Made by a program: the position numbers and the translations under genes
From: Latrodectus hesperus
Lineage: Eukaryota > Arthropoda > Arachnida > Araneae > Theridiidae
Direction of reading: 5' to 3'
NCBI GenBank assembly: GCA_037975125.1
Contig: CM075850.1
Location: 66,554,390 to 66,618,389 of the forward strand
DNA: 64,000 nucleotides
Shown here: positions 52,601 to 63,199 of the stretch, piece after piece
How positions within the stretch are numbered: the first letter of the stretch is position 1
Layout of the letters: every line of letters starts with the position of its first letter
The notes under the pieces: model-generated
The model's database searches: none
The model's input: the letters and a program-made list of their open reading frames with translations, nothing else
Told to the model about the DNA's origin: nothing

Positions 52601-55600
52601 CGCCTGCACTGCTATATACTTGTGTATTTGGATTTATTCAGAATGGTAACGATGATTAATACTCTAGTTTTTGTAAGAATGTATGTTTACATTATAGATT
52701 TAGCTTTATTGCTTGGTTTAATAAGAGGCTAAATTGTACTACACTGAAGTTTTTTTAAGGTTAGTTGTTGTACAAGCATACTTCCCTGTACATAGCCCTG
52801 AGTTGGGCTCTACCAGTTAGATAGAAGCAGCCAGGTGAAGTCTTCGTGATTTTAAAGCAGGACCAAGCAGATGACTCCCAATACTTTGCCTGTTACCAGA
52901 GATATCATTTCACTTGGAGGAGATTGCGACCATGCCCAGTTTTAATGTGCTCCAGCTGCCATTATCAAACAATGGATCTTCGGTCAGCCGGGATTTCAAC
53001 TCACGACCTTCTGATAATAAGAACAACATCCTAGCTAACCAGACCACTGCAACCCTAGATTTTTTTTAAGGTAGGCTCTATTGTCTGGTCAGTTAAATTC
53101 AGAGTTAGGAAAATGCATTTTATTTTATTTTAACACTAAAGACTATGAACCAGTGCAAGCAATAAAATACACCAAAATGGCTTATTACATTGAAATGTGT
53201 TTGTATGATGCAACTTTAGTTTTGTGATGCAAAATCATTGTGTACATGCACAAAATTTGTTTTCTGTGCAAATAACCCTTGAAACATTTGATCAGTAATT
53301 TGTCACTATTTGATTACAATATATGCTTGTTAAGTATATGATTTAGTTGCAAAGTATCAATTTTGTATATGTTTATATATAGAAAGTTAAATTTGAATTA
53401 AATTTAAAAGTTTTTTGAAAAATTAAGTTATTTAAGTTGAATTAAAAAAGTTAAATTTGAATTGTGCATTTTTTATTTTAAAGTTTATTAAGTGCAATTT
53501 TGAGTTTATAAAGTTATTTTTCTTTGCAAATTATTTCATTGTAAAATTTGAGTTTTAGTATTTAAGTTTAGATAGTGATAGAAATTTATAAATAGAGATT
53601 AAAAAAATGCAGATTGAATTCAATTCTTCAAATGATGAATAGGTAAGTACTTATACTTTGTTTTACAATTAAAATTGATATTATATGTAATTTAGGAGTA
53701 TTGTATAAAATGGTTAAATGTATTTAGATTTACCCTGAATTGCAAGGGTTAACCCAGAGTTTTTTTAAAAATGTACGATAAATAATGTGATTAAAATATG
53801 TTTTTTCATAAAAAATGTAACCCATTTACGTTTTTAGTTTAGCTTTCTTGTACGATTCTCAGTAGGGATAGATTCCATTTACAATATTTTTTTAATTGAG
53901 CATCAAAGCTCCGTAGTTAAAATTCGAGTTTTTATAAAAAAACATTTCATTTATAGTATGAATTTTTTATTGCCTGGCTCAATTCAGCCATAGATTCCAT
54001 TAAATTGTTTGCCATTGCCTGGTTACACATTTGGTTATAGATTTAGCTTCATTGCACAGTTCAATGCAGCTCTAGATAGCGCTACACTGAAGTTTTTAAG
54101 GTGAGCGCCACTGCTTCAACTTCATCATTGCTGAGCGTCAATTAAAATTTAAGTTTACACAAAAATGCATTTTATTTACATCATAGATTTAGCTTTATTT
54201 CCTCATGATTACCTGCCGTAAACTGTATGATACTTAGTTCATATTTGTTTATTATTATCCAATCTTTGTTAAATTAGTCTCAAGTTATTAACATTGCTTA
54301 TAAAGTAAATAATCATAATGAAAGATAAAAAAGCTTGTCACTTAAAATAACACAATTGGAAAGTTAAAATTCAAGTGCAATCAGTATTCAATAACCAGGA
54401 ATTATGCATACATTGAAGTAATTTAGATACACGAGATTACTGTTTAGAACTTGGTGCGAAAAGTGGAAATCGCAGCAAACCTGCACAGTTACCTAGTTTT
54501 TTAAATAAATTAGACTTTTCTCAAGAATGCATTTTATTTCTATTAGAAATTTAGCTTTATTGCTCAGTTCAATCAGGGGCTTGATTCCAATACTCTGAAG
54601 TTTTAAGATATGCACTACTGCTGGTTAATTAATATGCAAGTTTATATAAAAATATGTCATTTATGTTAACTTTTATTGCTCGGTTGTCAAACATTGTAGA
54701 TTGCATGATACTTAGTTAATATTTGGGCAAAAGACCACAGAACAGTACATGTTTAGTACAATTCCCAAACCTCGAGCCAAGCACTGCACAGCTATATCCC
54801 CAACCTAAATTACGTCACTACACGCAATAACCGACTACCAAATACTGATCTAGTTTAAACTTCAACTTTGGAATGACGTGCTATTTTGAATTTTAAACAT
54901 CAAAACTTTAAATATTTCATTATAATTACATATACTATAGAAGTATTAAAATTCTAACAATTAGAAACAAATTTTTTTATTAAAACTTGAATTTTAATTA
55001 ACCAGGCAGTTGCACCCACCTTAAAAACTTCAGTGTAGTGCTACCTACTACAGTGACAATTGGGCAATAAAGCTAAATTTCTAACATTAACAAATTGCAA
55101 TTTTTATTAAAACTCAAATTTTAATTAACAGGGCAGTGATGCCCACCTTAAAGAAATTTCAGTACTGCACAATCTAACGCTAATGTTAAGCACACAATAA
55201 AGCTTACTTAAAGATGCATTTACTTTTAAAGATGTATAAAAAAAATTTGGAATTTTAATAAGCAAAACATTAACACAATAAATTCTTAAATTGAAAACAA
55301 AATTACTCATTAAATGCTTCAAGGGTTGCACACAATACAAATTTCACGCATGTCATACGATCACCTTATGTCATAAAGCGAAAATCACGTCATGCAAACA
55401 CATTCTGAACTGTTAAGCCCATTTGCCACACTTTATCACCTGCTTGGTGCATTTTATCCATCATACAGTTCCCTGGTCTTAGACGTATATTCATTTTTTA
55501 TTGTGTAATTTTTGTGAAGTTAGTTTCTATTTATTAGCATTTTAATATTTCTGTAGTAACTAATTATAATGAAACAATCAAAATATGAATATTTGAAATT

Positions 55601-56737
55601 TAAAATAGAACAATTGTAAGTTGAAGTTTTAGCATGATCAGTATTTGGTGTTTAGCGCCGTAATTTAAGTTTGTAAAAAAATTGAAAATTACGCCAAATC
55701 CACATAGGATACAAAAATTTTATCCATGATTTAATCAAAGGTTACTTTTTTTTTTATCTCAGTTACAATGCTTGCTTATGAAAAATTATGAAGTCTTTTA
55801 AAAAAATATGGAAGGAGCTTTTAGATATTATATAGATAATTAGCTAACTGTTCAAAAATTTCAGATTTTGTTCAAACAATTTACAGTATATTTAGGTGTT
55901 TTACTCTTCTTGAACATCACACTGAGTCACTAATTTTTAATATAAAAATATTTTTACTACAATACAATTAATGCAAAATTAGTAATGTCTAAAATAACTG
56001 ATCTGTTTAAAAGATTGAAATATTAAAGTAAAAACAATGAACCTATTTCGTAAACAAAAACAGATCTACAGGAGGAACATTAAGGACAAATAACTGAATT
56101 CAAGAAAGAAAATTCACTGAATTATGAATCATATTTTGATACTATAATTCCTATTAGTAAAGATTAGAATAAGCATTACAATTCTATTGCGATTTGAGCG
56201 CCGAATAAATGAATCGGTCGTAGTTATTTTACTTTCAAGATTACTAGTTCAAAATTGAATTAGATATTAATATAAAAGTATAAACTGAGGCTAAACTAAA
56301 TTGAAAATAAAATACAATACAATATATTATAGAAATCTAAAATTAACATGACACAATTATTTAATTTTAATTTATGCATTAGAAATAAATGTAAATAAAG
56401 TAAAAAAAATAAATTGAAAAAAAATGATTGAAAATTTATTGTAAATGACAATTTCTTTAAATAAGCAAACAGTCTTTCAAACATCTCTTACTAAATTAAT
56501 TGGCAAAATGTAAACAAGAACTAAATACTTTACCTGTACCATAGCTACTTCCAACATAGGAGTTAAATTCAAATTTAGATGGAACAGAGGTATACTGTCA
56601 ATGATGTTGACAGAAGCATATTCTTTACCTCTTCTTTTTTCAGCTAAAAATACTCCATTTACAGAATGATGAGGATACTTTATTGAATGCAAAAGCATTT
56701 TACAATACGCTCGCACCCCAATCACGATGTCGGCCAT
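43467..56737 (-). CDS. EMC8: ER membrane protein complex subunit 8/9, five coding exons
   Basis: On the minus strand, exons 56737-56534, 51315-51239, 51136-51067, 47821-47727 and 43626-43467 join to 606 nt and a 201-aa protein, with all junctions GT-AG and in frame. It matches the EMC8/EMC9 (UPF0172) family throughout: [19 protein letters not shown] near the start, [18 protein letters not shown], then [20 protein letters not shown], and [12 protein letters not shown] near the end. Vertebrate members have about 208-210 residues. The fold is an MPN domain without the JAMM zinc residues, so it is structural, not a protease. It sits on the cytosolic side of the EMC insertase, which inserts tail-anchored and multi-pass proteins into the ER. 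A single gene probably serves as both EMC8 and EMC9. Confidence 0.95.
45480..47560 (-). pseudogene. hAT-like transposase relic in EMC8 intron 4
   Basis: The minus strand reads, with frameshifts and stops, [20 protein letters not shown] (about 47020-47080) and later [19 protein letters not shown] (about 45800-45865), then [20 protein letters not shown] (about 45660-45725). The pattern LSHxQxSVExGFS followed by a helix with ISKxLL is the C-terminal dimerisation region of hAT-type (ZBED-like) transposases. It is on the same strand as EMC8 but is not part of its coding sequence. Confidence 0.55.
46060..46275 (+). repeat. Direct repeat, copy 1 (pairs with 47500-47710)
   Basis: The sequence from tcattgaaaa through caggcatattaaa to tcagtgaattttata is repeated at 47500-47710 with moderate divergence. 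The two copies lie 1.4 kb apart inside the hAT-like relic. Confidence 0.6.
47500..47710 (+). repeat. Direct repeat, copy 2 (pairs with 46060-46275)
   Basis: Second copy of the roughly 200-bp repeat, with caggcatattaaattattt near 47540 and aagtgaattttttata near its end. Confidence 0.6.
47727..47821 (-). CDS. EMC8: EMC8 coding exon 4
   Basis: The acceptor is ttttttAG and the donor GTATTA. It encodes [10 protein letters not shown], then [19 protein letters not shown], matching the family's MVDN and W-R segments, and ends with two bases of a Ser codon. Confidence 0.93.
47822..51066 (-). other. EMC8: EMC8 intron 3
   Basis: Mostly featureless AT-rich sequence. A GC-richer patch at about 48095-48260 (ggtcagaagggctgatactg) has no identity I can give. 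Confidence 0.6.
51067..51136 (-). CDS. EMC8: EMC8 coding exon 3
   Basis: The acceptor is ttttcAG and the donor GTAAAG. A short 102-bp intron separates it from exon 2. It encodes [16 protein letters not shown] and DACLVM, the helix and strand following the GYYQANE motif. Confidence 0.93.
51239..51315 (-). CDS. EMC8: EMC8 coding exon 2
   Basis: The acceptor is ctatAG and the donor GTGCAT. It encodes [20 protein letters not shown] and HIKDS, and ends with two bases (AG) of a Ser codon. The GYYQANE block is the most conserved family motif. Confidence 0.93.
51545..52010 (+). repeat. Repeat R1 copy A, split by the LINE
   Basis: 51545-51610 and 51905-52010 together align with R1 copy B: ccagtgtgggcgataaaata ... 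aaaatttgttttgtgtgc ... ccttgaaacttttgattg. The LINE at 51611-51894 interrupts it. Confidence 0.65.
51611..51894 (-). mobile_element. Older copy of the LINE family, nested in repeat R1
   Basis: The minus strand reads, with stops and indels, LLKHLH.FGLAD near 51830, then [14 protein letters not shown] and DIG followed by a stop and A-rich tail at about 51611-51630. This aligns with the terminal part of the 63-kb copy (LQKHLHRLGLKD, LYWAARQRLMV). TCTTACATTT is duplicated at 51601-51610 and 51895-51904. It lies in EMC8 intron 1. Confidence 0.75.
52762..53060 (-). repeat. tRNA-derived SINE, complete with target duplication
   Basis: On the minus strand the head reads gcagtggtctggttagctag (A box) and ggtcgtgagttgaaatcccg (B box), the layout of a tRNA, followed by a body of about 220 bp ending in gtacaacaac. 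TTTTTTTAAGGT is present on both sides (52750-52761 and 53061-53072). The insertion splits an R2 repeat copy in EMC8 intron 1. Confidence 0.75.
53150..53340 (+). repeat. Repeat R1 copy B
   Basis: Contains ccagtgcaagcaataaaata, gcacaaaatttgttttctgt and cccttgaaacatttgatcag. It matches copy A in direct orientation and copy C in inverse orientation. Confidence 0.65.
54985..55210 (-). repeat. Repeat R2 copies, inverted
   Basis: Two inverted copies: aaaaacttcagtgtagtgct with caataaagctaaatttct (about 55020-55085), and aaatttcagtactgcac with caataaagctt (about 55140-55210). Confidence 0.6.
55295..55480 (-). repeat. Repeat R1 copy C, inverted
   Basis: The minus strand contains gataaaatgcaccaagcagg, gtgaaatttgtattgtgtgc and acccttgaagcatttaatga, aligning with R1 copies A and B. 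Confidence 0.6.
56534..56737 (-). CDS. EMC8: EMC8 coding exon 1
   Basis: Start codon context is gaaATGGCCG, a good Kozak match. Sixty-eight codons end at MLEVAMVQ with donor GTAAAG. The conserved NG, AEK and PLFH motifs of the EMC8/9 MPN-like fold are present. Confidence 0.95.
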
Positions 56738-57306
56738 TTCGATACTAAATTTGAATTGCCATTCTAAAACTGTTTTACCTATTAAAGTATATCAGCGATG
56801 CCAGAAAATTTTTTAACTCGATGAAATTTTTTTTATCAAATATATTTTAAAGATATTATTGAATCCAAGAAAAGAATTTTAAACTTAAAACAATTTCTGA
56901 AAATAAAGTTTTCAGATAAATAGTGTTAAGAATTCTCCACTAACAGTATTAAAATTGGTTTTTCTACTCAACTCAGCTTTGAATTGTTGTCTGCTAGTGT
57001 TGCTAGTATTTGTTTCTGTTGCTCTCTCTCGGCGACTTGAAACATGTGCAAGATTCGTTGTTTTCACTTGTAAATAAAAAAATATATATATATATATTTA
57101 TTCATTTTTATTTTTCTCTATATAAACAATTTTATAATCTAAATTACATATAAGTGCTTGTTATATATATAAAATTTTTGTTTAAAATCCTTTTACCAAC
57201 ATGAAACGAATATATTAAATATGTGAAAAATATATGAGCACTATACTCCTTATTTACTAATGCTAATAGCGTTTCTTATGTACAGTAAAGATAACATATT
57301 TGTAAA
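56738..57306. promoter_or_regulatory. Divergent EMC8/TMEM42 promoter region
   Basis: The start codons of EMC8 (-) and TMEM42 (+) are 569 bp apart, head to head. The interval is AT-rich with a GC-richer core around 57000-57060 (ctctctcggcgacttgaaac) and a short TA run at 57086-57102. No TATA box can be assigned with confidence. A shared bidirectional promoter is inferred from the geometry. Confidence 0.5.
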
Positions 57307-57486
57307 ATGAAAGGAATCACATTTTCCCTTATCTCAGGTTTACTTGCTGCTACGGCTTCCTTATGTGGTAAATTGTCGATGGCAGCTGAACATACACTTA
57401 CTCTCTGTGAACAGTTTATACAGAATTTACCAGATACTGTGAATCAAAAAGAATTTTCATTCGCATATTCTCCGGTTTGTGAAAAA
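57307..57486 (+). CDS. TMEM42: TMEM42 coding exon 1
   Basis: Sixty codons from ATG to VCEK, donor GTAAGA. The open frame runs on into the intron to 57579, but the family match stops at the donor. It holds the first membrane segment and a hydrophilic loop (LPDTVNQKEFSFAYSPV). Confidence 0.88.
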
Positions 57487-60400
57487 GTAAGATTAATTCA
57501 CCTACATGTATGTATTTCTAAACCAAACTTGTTATTTTTTCACTTTCACGAAACTTATTTTACTTCATTTTTTAACTAGAATAAAATATGACGTTTTATT
57601 CTTTTAGCCAGAAATGTAAACTTGTATTTTTTTCGTCTGATTGAATGAATCAGTTGTTATGAAATTAAATTGTTTGAACAGTGTATCCTGGTTTTCAGTG
57701 TAAAACACATTTTCTTATGTTATTAATTTTAAAAACAGACATCAAGATGTGTCAACATGATAATAATTCATGCAAAAGACACAAGTTTACTGAGTCTTAA
57801 AAGTTATCTAATAAAATTTTTAACATAAAAGTAACATTAAGATCACATGAAAGTTTTCAAACAATGTCTTAAGAAATAATATTCTTTAAATATAAGTGCT
57901 CATTTTTATATATAATTAGAATTTAGAATATTTGTAATTAAGATTATTATGAAATCAACTAAGCATGGGATGAAGGAATCTCATCCTAGATCATTTTTGC
58001 CTGTAAGTAAATACTTAATTTTAATTGAGCATTGATTTCCTGAAATTGCTTTTGATTTACTGAAGTGCATCTCTTTATATTTTTACATATGTATATTTGT
58101 AGTATTTATATTTTGTAACTGGATAATTCATGTTCAATATTTTAAAGGATCTAGGGAAAATAATATTATTGAATGAAGATTTTTTAATGTCTTCCAGAAA
58201 TTAAGTATGCAGCTGTTTTTTCATTGCACAATATTGAAGATACTCAGTAATTGTAAAATAAAAGCAATTAAAGGCTAACAGGAAGAAATACTGAAATTGA
58301 ATTTAGTACAAGTGAAAAGTAAAACAAAAAATATATTTCAGTATAAATTGATAAACAATAAACACTAATGAATTTTCTTTTATATTACATTCATTTCTGT
58401 TTCAGTTGGAATCAGTTAACGATTTTCTCAGCAATATAGAAATCTGTTTTTATATTCATTATTTTTAAAGATAAATTCTTTTTATTTCTTTGATGTTATA
58501 ATATACTAATAATGTAACAAATCATTACAAATAATTTGTCTACTCTTATATGTAAATCTTTTTTTGTTACTATTAAACTACAGAAATCAAGTTGTTTTCA
58601 GATTCTGTGTATAATCATATAATTAAATTGTGGCTGCTTTATTTTTCATAGTGCAAAATGCTTTTCCTTTTCTGTTATTATTTTGTTAGATATAATTAGA
58701 AAAATCTTTAAACTTAAGTTTTGTACAATGATTAGTAGTTTATTACTTTATTTTCAAAAGAAAATCACACTCAAATTAAACGTTAGGTTTATTAGAGAAC
58801 TAGTTTTATTGAAATTTCTAAATGCTCTAAATCTTGTTATAGATTTATGAAAAAGTTTTGTTTTTGAAGCATCAATATATAAAGTGAAGTTCAACTGGCA
58901 GAAATAACCTAGGACATTCAACCCTCTATTAAATATAATTCATTTGTACAAGTATGTATAAGAGGCTATGCTTTCACACCAAAGGGTGATTTAGTTTGTC
59001 TCAAAGAGCAGCCTGTCTATACCAATAAGTTCCCATTTATTTTCCATATTTTATTTCAAAATATGTCTTTAAGGTTACACAATTTGATATCAGAATTTTT
59101 GCTTAATATTTATTGAGTAATTATCTGCTTCTTCCAAGACAATTATCATTCTTTAATTTTATCTAGTTCTAATCTTCAAAATCATACCTTTAACTCATAA
59201 TTGTTATTTTCTAAAAGAATAAAGATAAAGTTAATATCAGTTTTTGGAAATAAAAATGGCTAATTCTGGTTCAGTATAAAATATTTTAAAATACGAATTT
59301 GTTGATTTATTGTCTGCAGAGTATTTCTTGTTCATGCACAGATAATTTTAAAAAGAATTCTTTTATATGTTGAAGAATTTAGCTAAAAATGTGTTTAAAA
59401 AACTAACTGAAGTATTGTACTACTAAGTATTGTTATTTCTTTATATTTTAAATAAAACTATAAGTGTCACTTGGAACTCTAAATTAATTTGTAATAATAT
59501 TTTTACTGAAATATTGTTTTAGGCTCTAGTTTGGACAAGAGTTGGTTTCTTCTTTGCAATGTTGATTGCTAATCTTTTAATGTGGACATTTTTTTCAAAA
59601 GCCTTGGTTATGTGTTCAACAACATTAGAAGCAACGGTTACTAATACTGCAGCAAATTTCTTTTTTACAGTTAAGTATTTTTTTTTCATTGGAAATAAAA
59701 ATTCCTTTTAATCATAATTTTTTGTAAAAGTGTATTTTTTCTTGATGTGTAATAACTTACAGTGAAAATTTTTAATCTTTACTGTAATAACTTACAGTAA
59801 AAATTTTTAATCTTTAAACTAATTTGTTAATATATCTGTTAGAGTCATTTATCTGTACCCCCTAATTTTTATTTTATTTATTCTAGAAAGGAATATCATG
59901 TATGAAATACATTACAAAATTATAAGACTACTATTGTTTTTTGTGATTTTTATTATAAGTAATATAAATTTTTAAAATGAGGTTGATGTGAATAAATGTA
60001 ATAAAAATTATATGGATATTTATATTAGTTTAAGTAACTTTATAAAGGTACTAAATATTTTATCAACAATTTCAGATGTTTTCCATTCAAATAGCTTTTC
60101 CAAAATTGGAAGACCACTGATCAAACTACAAATTTTTATATAAAACTAAAAGGATGTTGGTTTGCGACATTTTTCTAGATAATTTCTTATATTCAAATTT
60201 TTATTGAATTAATCTGGTGTTCAAACAAATGTTTGGGTATTTTGTCCCATTTATCCATGCAGCCTCTTTAAATTCATATACCAAATTCTATTGACCATCA
60301 TTTGTATACACTTTATGAGCCAAATGATTACTTTTACTAAACCTCTTTTACTTTAATTTACATTGATACTTTACATTCTTTTATTTATGAATAGGATATG

Positions 60401-62535
60401 TAAAATATTATAGGATCATATTTATTTTTGCATTTTGATTTTCCAGAACTTTTATAAAATCAATTGTTTTGAACTTATAACTTTGATAATTCTCTTTCAA
60501 GTGCCGTTTTAAAATTCCTCATAAAAAGAAATAAATTAAACTCCAAACTTTCTTTATGATATTATCCATTGAACATTTTTATAATAATTTACATTATTTT
60601 TAATGAATTATAATGTTTACATTATATTTGAATAATAGTTTACATTATTTTCAATGAAAATTTAAATTTTTGAAAACTTAAACAGTTCTGATTACAAAAG
60701 CAAATGGTTTTATATTTATGTAAAATAGATATTTCAAAGCTAGAGTTTTTAGAGATTTCAATTCAACTTAGATTATAGGGTAAAACTCACTAAATTTCAC
60801 TTATAGAACTAACTAAACTTTCATTTAATAATTTATTTTAAAAATATTTATTTTACTTTCTTAATTTTTTTATAATTATTTATTCTATGCCTAACAACAA
60901 TTTTACTACACTGTGTGCAAAGTGTATCTATGTAGCTTGAGATTAACTGTGGATTTACTTTTTATTTTTGAGTTTTATTTCATATTATAAATAATTATAT
61001 AAAATTTGTAATTATTATTTCTTTTGCAAGCTTATATTTTTCTATTTAGAATTATTTCATGTATTTAAAATTAAATCCTGGCAACATATTGGGTTGTAAT
61101 TTTGGGAAAGTAATTTTGTTTTTCCTACATGGAACAGCTTTTTGCTGGTAAAAACCAACCACTTTATGACTGTGGAATCGTGCTACTACCAGAAAGATGG
61201 TAAAAGCTATTGGACTAGAATAGACAGTGTGCAATGCAATACAATATTTATTTGCTGCACGTTTTTCATTTTCATGAAAAATGAAATGATATTCCGAACA
61301 ACCCAATATTTCTTTTAGTTATTATGTGTTTAATAAATGGAAATTTTCTACTATGTGGAAGGAAATGAAGGTACCAGCTCAGGTTGTTGACCCTAGCACT
61401 TAACTATAATCCAAAATATACAATTTTCTTACATATGTTAAAAATAATTAAAAAATATCTCAAACCAAAAATCAAATTTTTCAAAAATTTTCTTAATTTC
61501 CTGTATTAATTTTCTGATTTGCTATTTACATGCATTTTTGACCTATACTTGCTTATTTTTGCTTGAAATAGTGTTAAAGAATTTCTGTAATTTTTCAAAG
61601 TTCATATAAGCATATTTTGAAGCGAATTTTAAAGTGTGAAATATCAACTATTTTTTCTATGATGGCTATCTGTTTTATTCCAAATTGCTTGAAAAGGGAA
61701 TTTGAAAGGCATTTCTTCATTTTAAGTACTTTATAAATACGATTCATCTTAGAGAAAATCACATTGAGAAATTTCAATTTTTTTCCATTCCAAATGCTGG
61801 TTCTTCTGTGTGTTTTTCTAGTTAGAGTAGATAACTTTTAAAATGAATCATTCTTTGGAGACATCAATTTGTTTGAGGTAATGCCTCAAAATATAAATTT
61901 CATGAAATGATAATTTATATAGAACATATTTGTCTAGCACATATTTGTTACTTTCGTTTTGAAGACTGAGGAATTCTGAGCCAAATTTAGATTTGTGAAG
62001 AGAAAAAATAATTCAGGAATTGTTTTGATATTCTGTGCTTTTTTCTCAGTTTAGGCTTTTGCATTTCATAAAGAATAATAATTCATATTTTAATTTATGG
62101 CAAAAATTAGCAATACATGTAAAATTTTTCTGAAATGCTTTTAAAGTTTTCAATATTATCTTGAAAAGTTACATTATTTATTAATTTGTCACAAAACAGT
62201 TGTGTGAGTAAAAAATTAATTTCAAAAATTTTAACAAATTGCAACTCTTATTTGATCTAGTATTTTGTTCAAATTAAAGTAATTCATTTCAAGTGAATTC
62301 TTTTTGTAATATTTAATTTTCTGTTTTGAATAATTCAAAATACCTGCTTTAATATGCATATTTAAATATATTTATATTTCAGGCTGTATATGGGCAAGTT
62401 TTCTTTAAAGAATCATTATCATTCTTATGGTGGTTAGGTACTATGTTAATAATTGCAGGCCTTGTCATTATGCATAAACATGAACAAGAAACAGTTTCCA
62501 AAAAGACAAGCTCATCAGGAAAGAAATATCAATAA
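57307..62535 (+). CDS. TMEM42: Transmembrane protein 42 (EamA-like small membrane protein), three exons
   Basis: Exons 57307-57486, 59523-59669 and 62383-62535 join in frame to 480 nt and a 159-aa protein, about the length of vertebrate TMEM42. Family motifs are visible: ANLLMWTFFSKAL (residues 76-88), then YGQVFFKESLSFLWWLGTML and IIAGLVIMHK. Four hydrophobic segments fall near residues 3-20, 67-84, 97-116 and 123-139, consistent with half of a drug/metabolite-transporter (EamA) fold. The C-terminus is Lys/Ser-rich and presumably cytosolic. The family's substrate is unknown to me, and no transport function should be assumed. The start chosen is the first ATG of the open frame and is immediately followed by the first membrane segment. 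Confidence 0.9.
59523..59669 (+). CDS. TMEM42: TMEM42 coding exon 2
   Basis: The acceptor is ttgttttAG and the donor GTTAAG (a weaker but valid GT site). Forty-nine codons carry the second membrane segment with the family hallmark LMWTFFSKAL and the start of the third. Confidence 0.92.
59749..59818 (+). repeat. Tandem duplication of about 35 bp in TMEM42 intron 2
   Basis: gtaataacttacagt(g/a)aaaa, followed by tttttaatcttta, occurs twice in tandem with one or two differences. Confidence 0.85.
61089..61306 (+). mobile_element. Mariner deletion derivative (218 bp) in TMEM42 intron 2
   Basis: The ends TTGGGTTGT and ACAACCCAA are inverted and flanked by TA on both sides (61087-61088, 61307-61308), as for mariner. 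The plus strand still reads the C-terminal piece of a mariner transposase, with stops: QLFAGKNQPLYDCGIVLLPE and RW, then HVFHFHEK. The catalytic region has been deleted. It is a non-autonomous relic. Confidence 0.85.
62383..62535 (+). CDS. TMEM42: TMEM42 coding exon 3 and stop
   Basis: The acceptor is atatttcAG. Fifty codons plus TAA hold the end of the third and all of the fourth membrane segment (WWLGTMLIIAGLVIMH) and a basic tail ending SGKKYQ. Confidence 0.92.
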   Translation, partial: AVYGQVFFKESLSFLWWLGTMLIIAGLVIMHKHEQETVSKKTSSSGKKYQ

Positions 62536-63199
62536 CTCGCCATTAACATTACTTTGATTATTAACAAAATGCTGTCTTTAAAAGTACATTAATTAATCTT
62601 CAGTAGCAAAGACATTTTTTGTTCATTAATTCTCAAATCAATTATTGTATATACATCTCTTTAAATGTATTTAAATTTTCATTATTTTCTGGGTATTTAA
62701 AATATATGTATTAAAATAATTAATGAACTGCTGTTTGTCTCCAAATATATTTATTATGATTAAGAGATTAAAATGTTTTAATAAGATCGAAATAATTATA
62801 TTTGTGCATGTTATTTGAAATTTAATGATTACATTTTTATGACAATTCTGTTTCTATGATTGTGTTTAAAATCACATAATATAATATAAAATTTGATTTA
62901 GTTACAATTTTGACTGCCTAATTTTATTGATTCTAAAGTCATATAGCAAACCAGGTTCCCCATTATTTTTAGAAATGATGATATGACAACTACAACTTAT
63001 CTGGCATTCTCTTTTAAATTTTCACACTAGCTAAAGTGCATCAAGCTATTTTTGATCAAGTCAAGCAAATTTAATTATAAGTTAGTGGAAAAGGAATATA
63101 TTACTACTTTTTTCAAAATCTAAAATAGAACAGATAAAAATGTAGTCACTGTTCTGAAAGGAAAGTTCTTAGTTTGAGCCTAACCACATTAAGCAATAA

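Larger units (their letters stand above)
52660..54660 (+). repeat. Repeat R2 copies, direct orientation
   Basis: The module tagatttagctttattgc ... ctacactgaagttttttaag ... ggttaattaaaatt recurs at about 52690-52765 (continuing at 53061-53125 after the SINE), 54045-54175 and 54540-54650, with a partial copy near 53955-54015. A second motif, tgatacttagttaatatttg and variants, occurs at about 54228 and 54706. The copies are diverged. Confidence 0.6.

Noticed and set aside
61052..61306. 84-codon minus-strand frame in TMEM42 intron 2
   Set aside because: It covers the mariner derivative; the real transposase remnant reads on the other strand.
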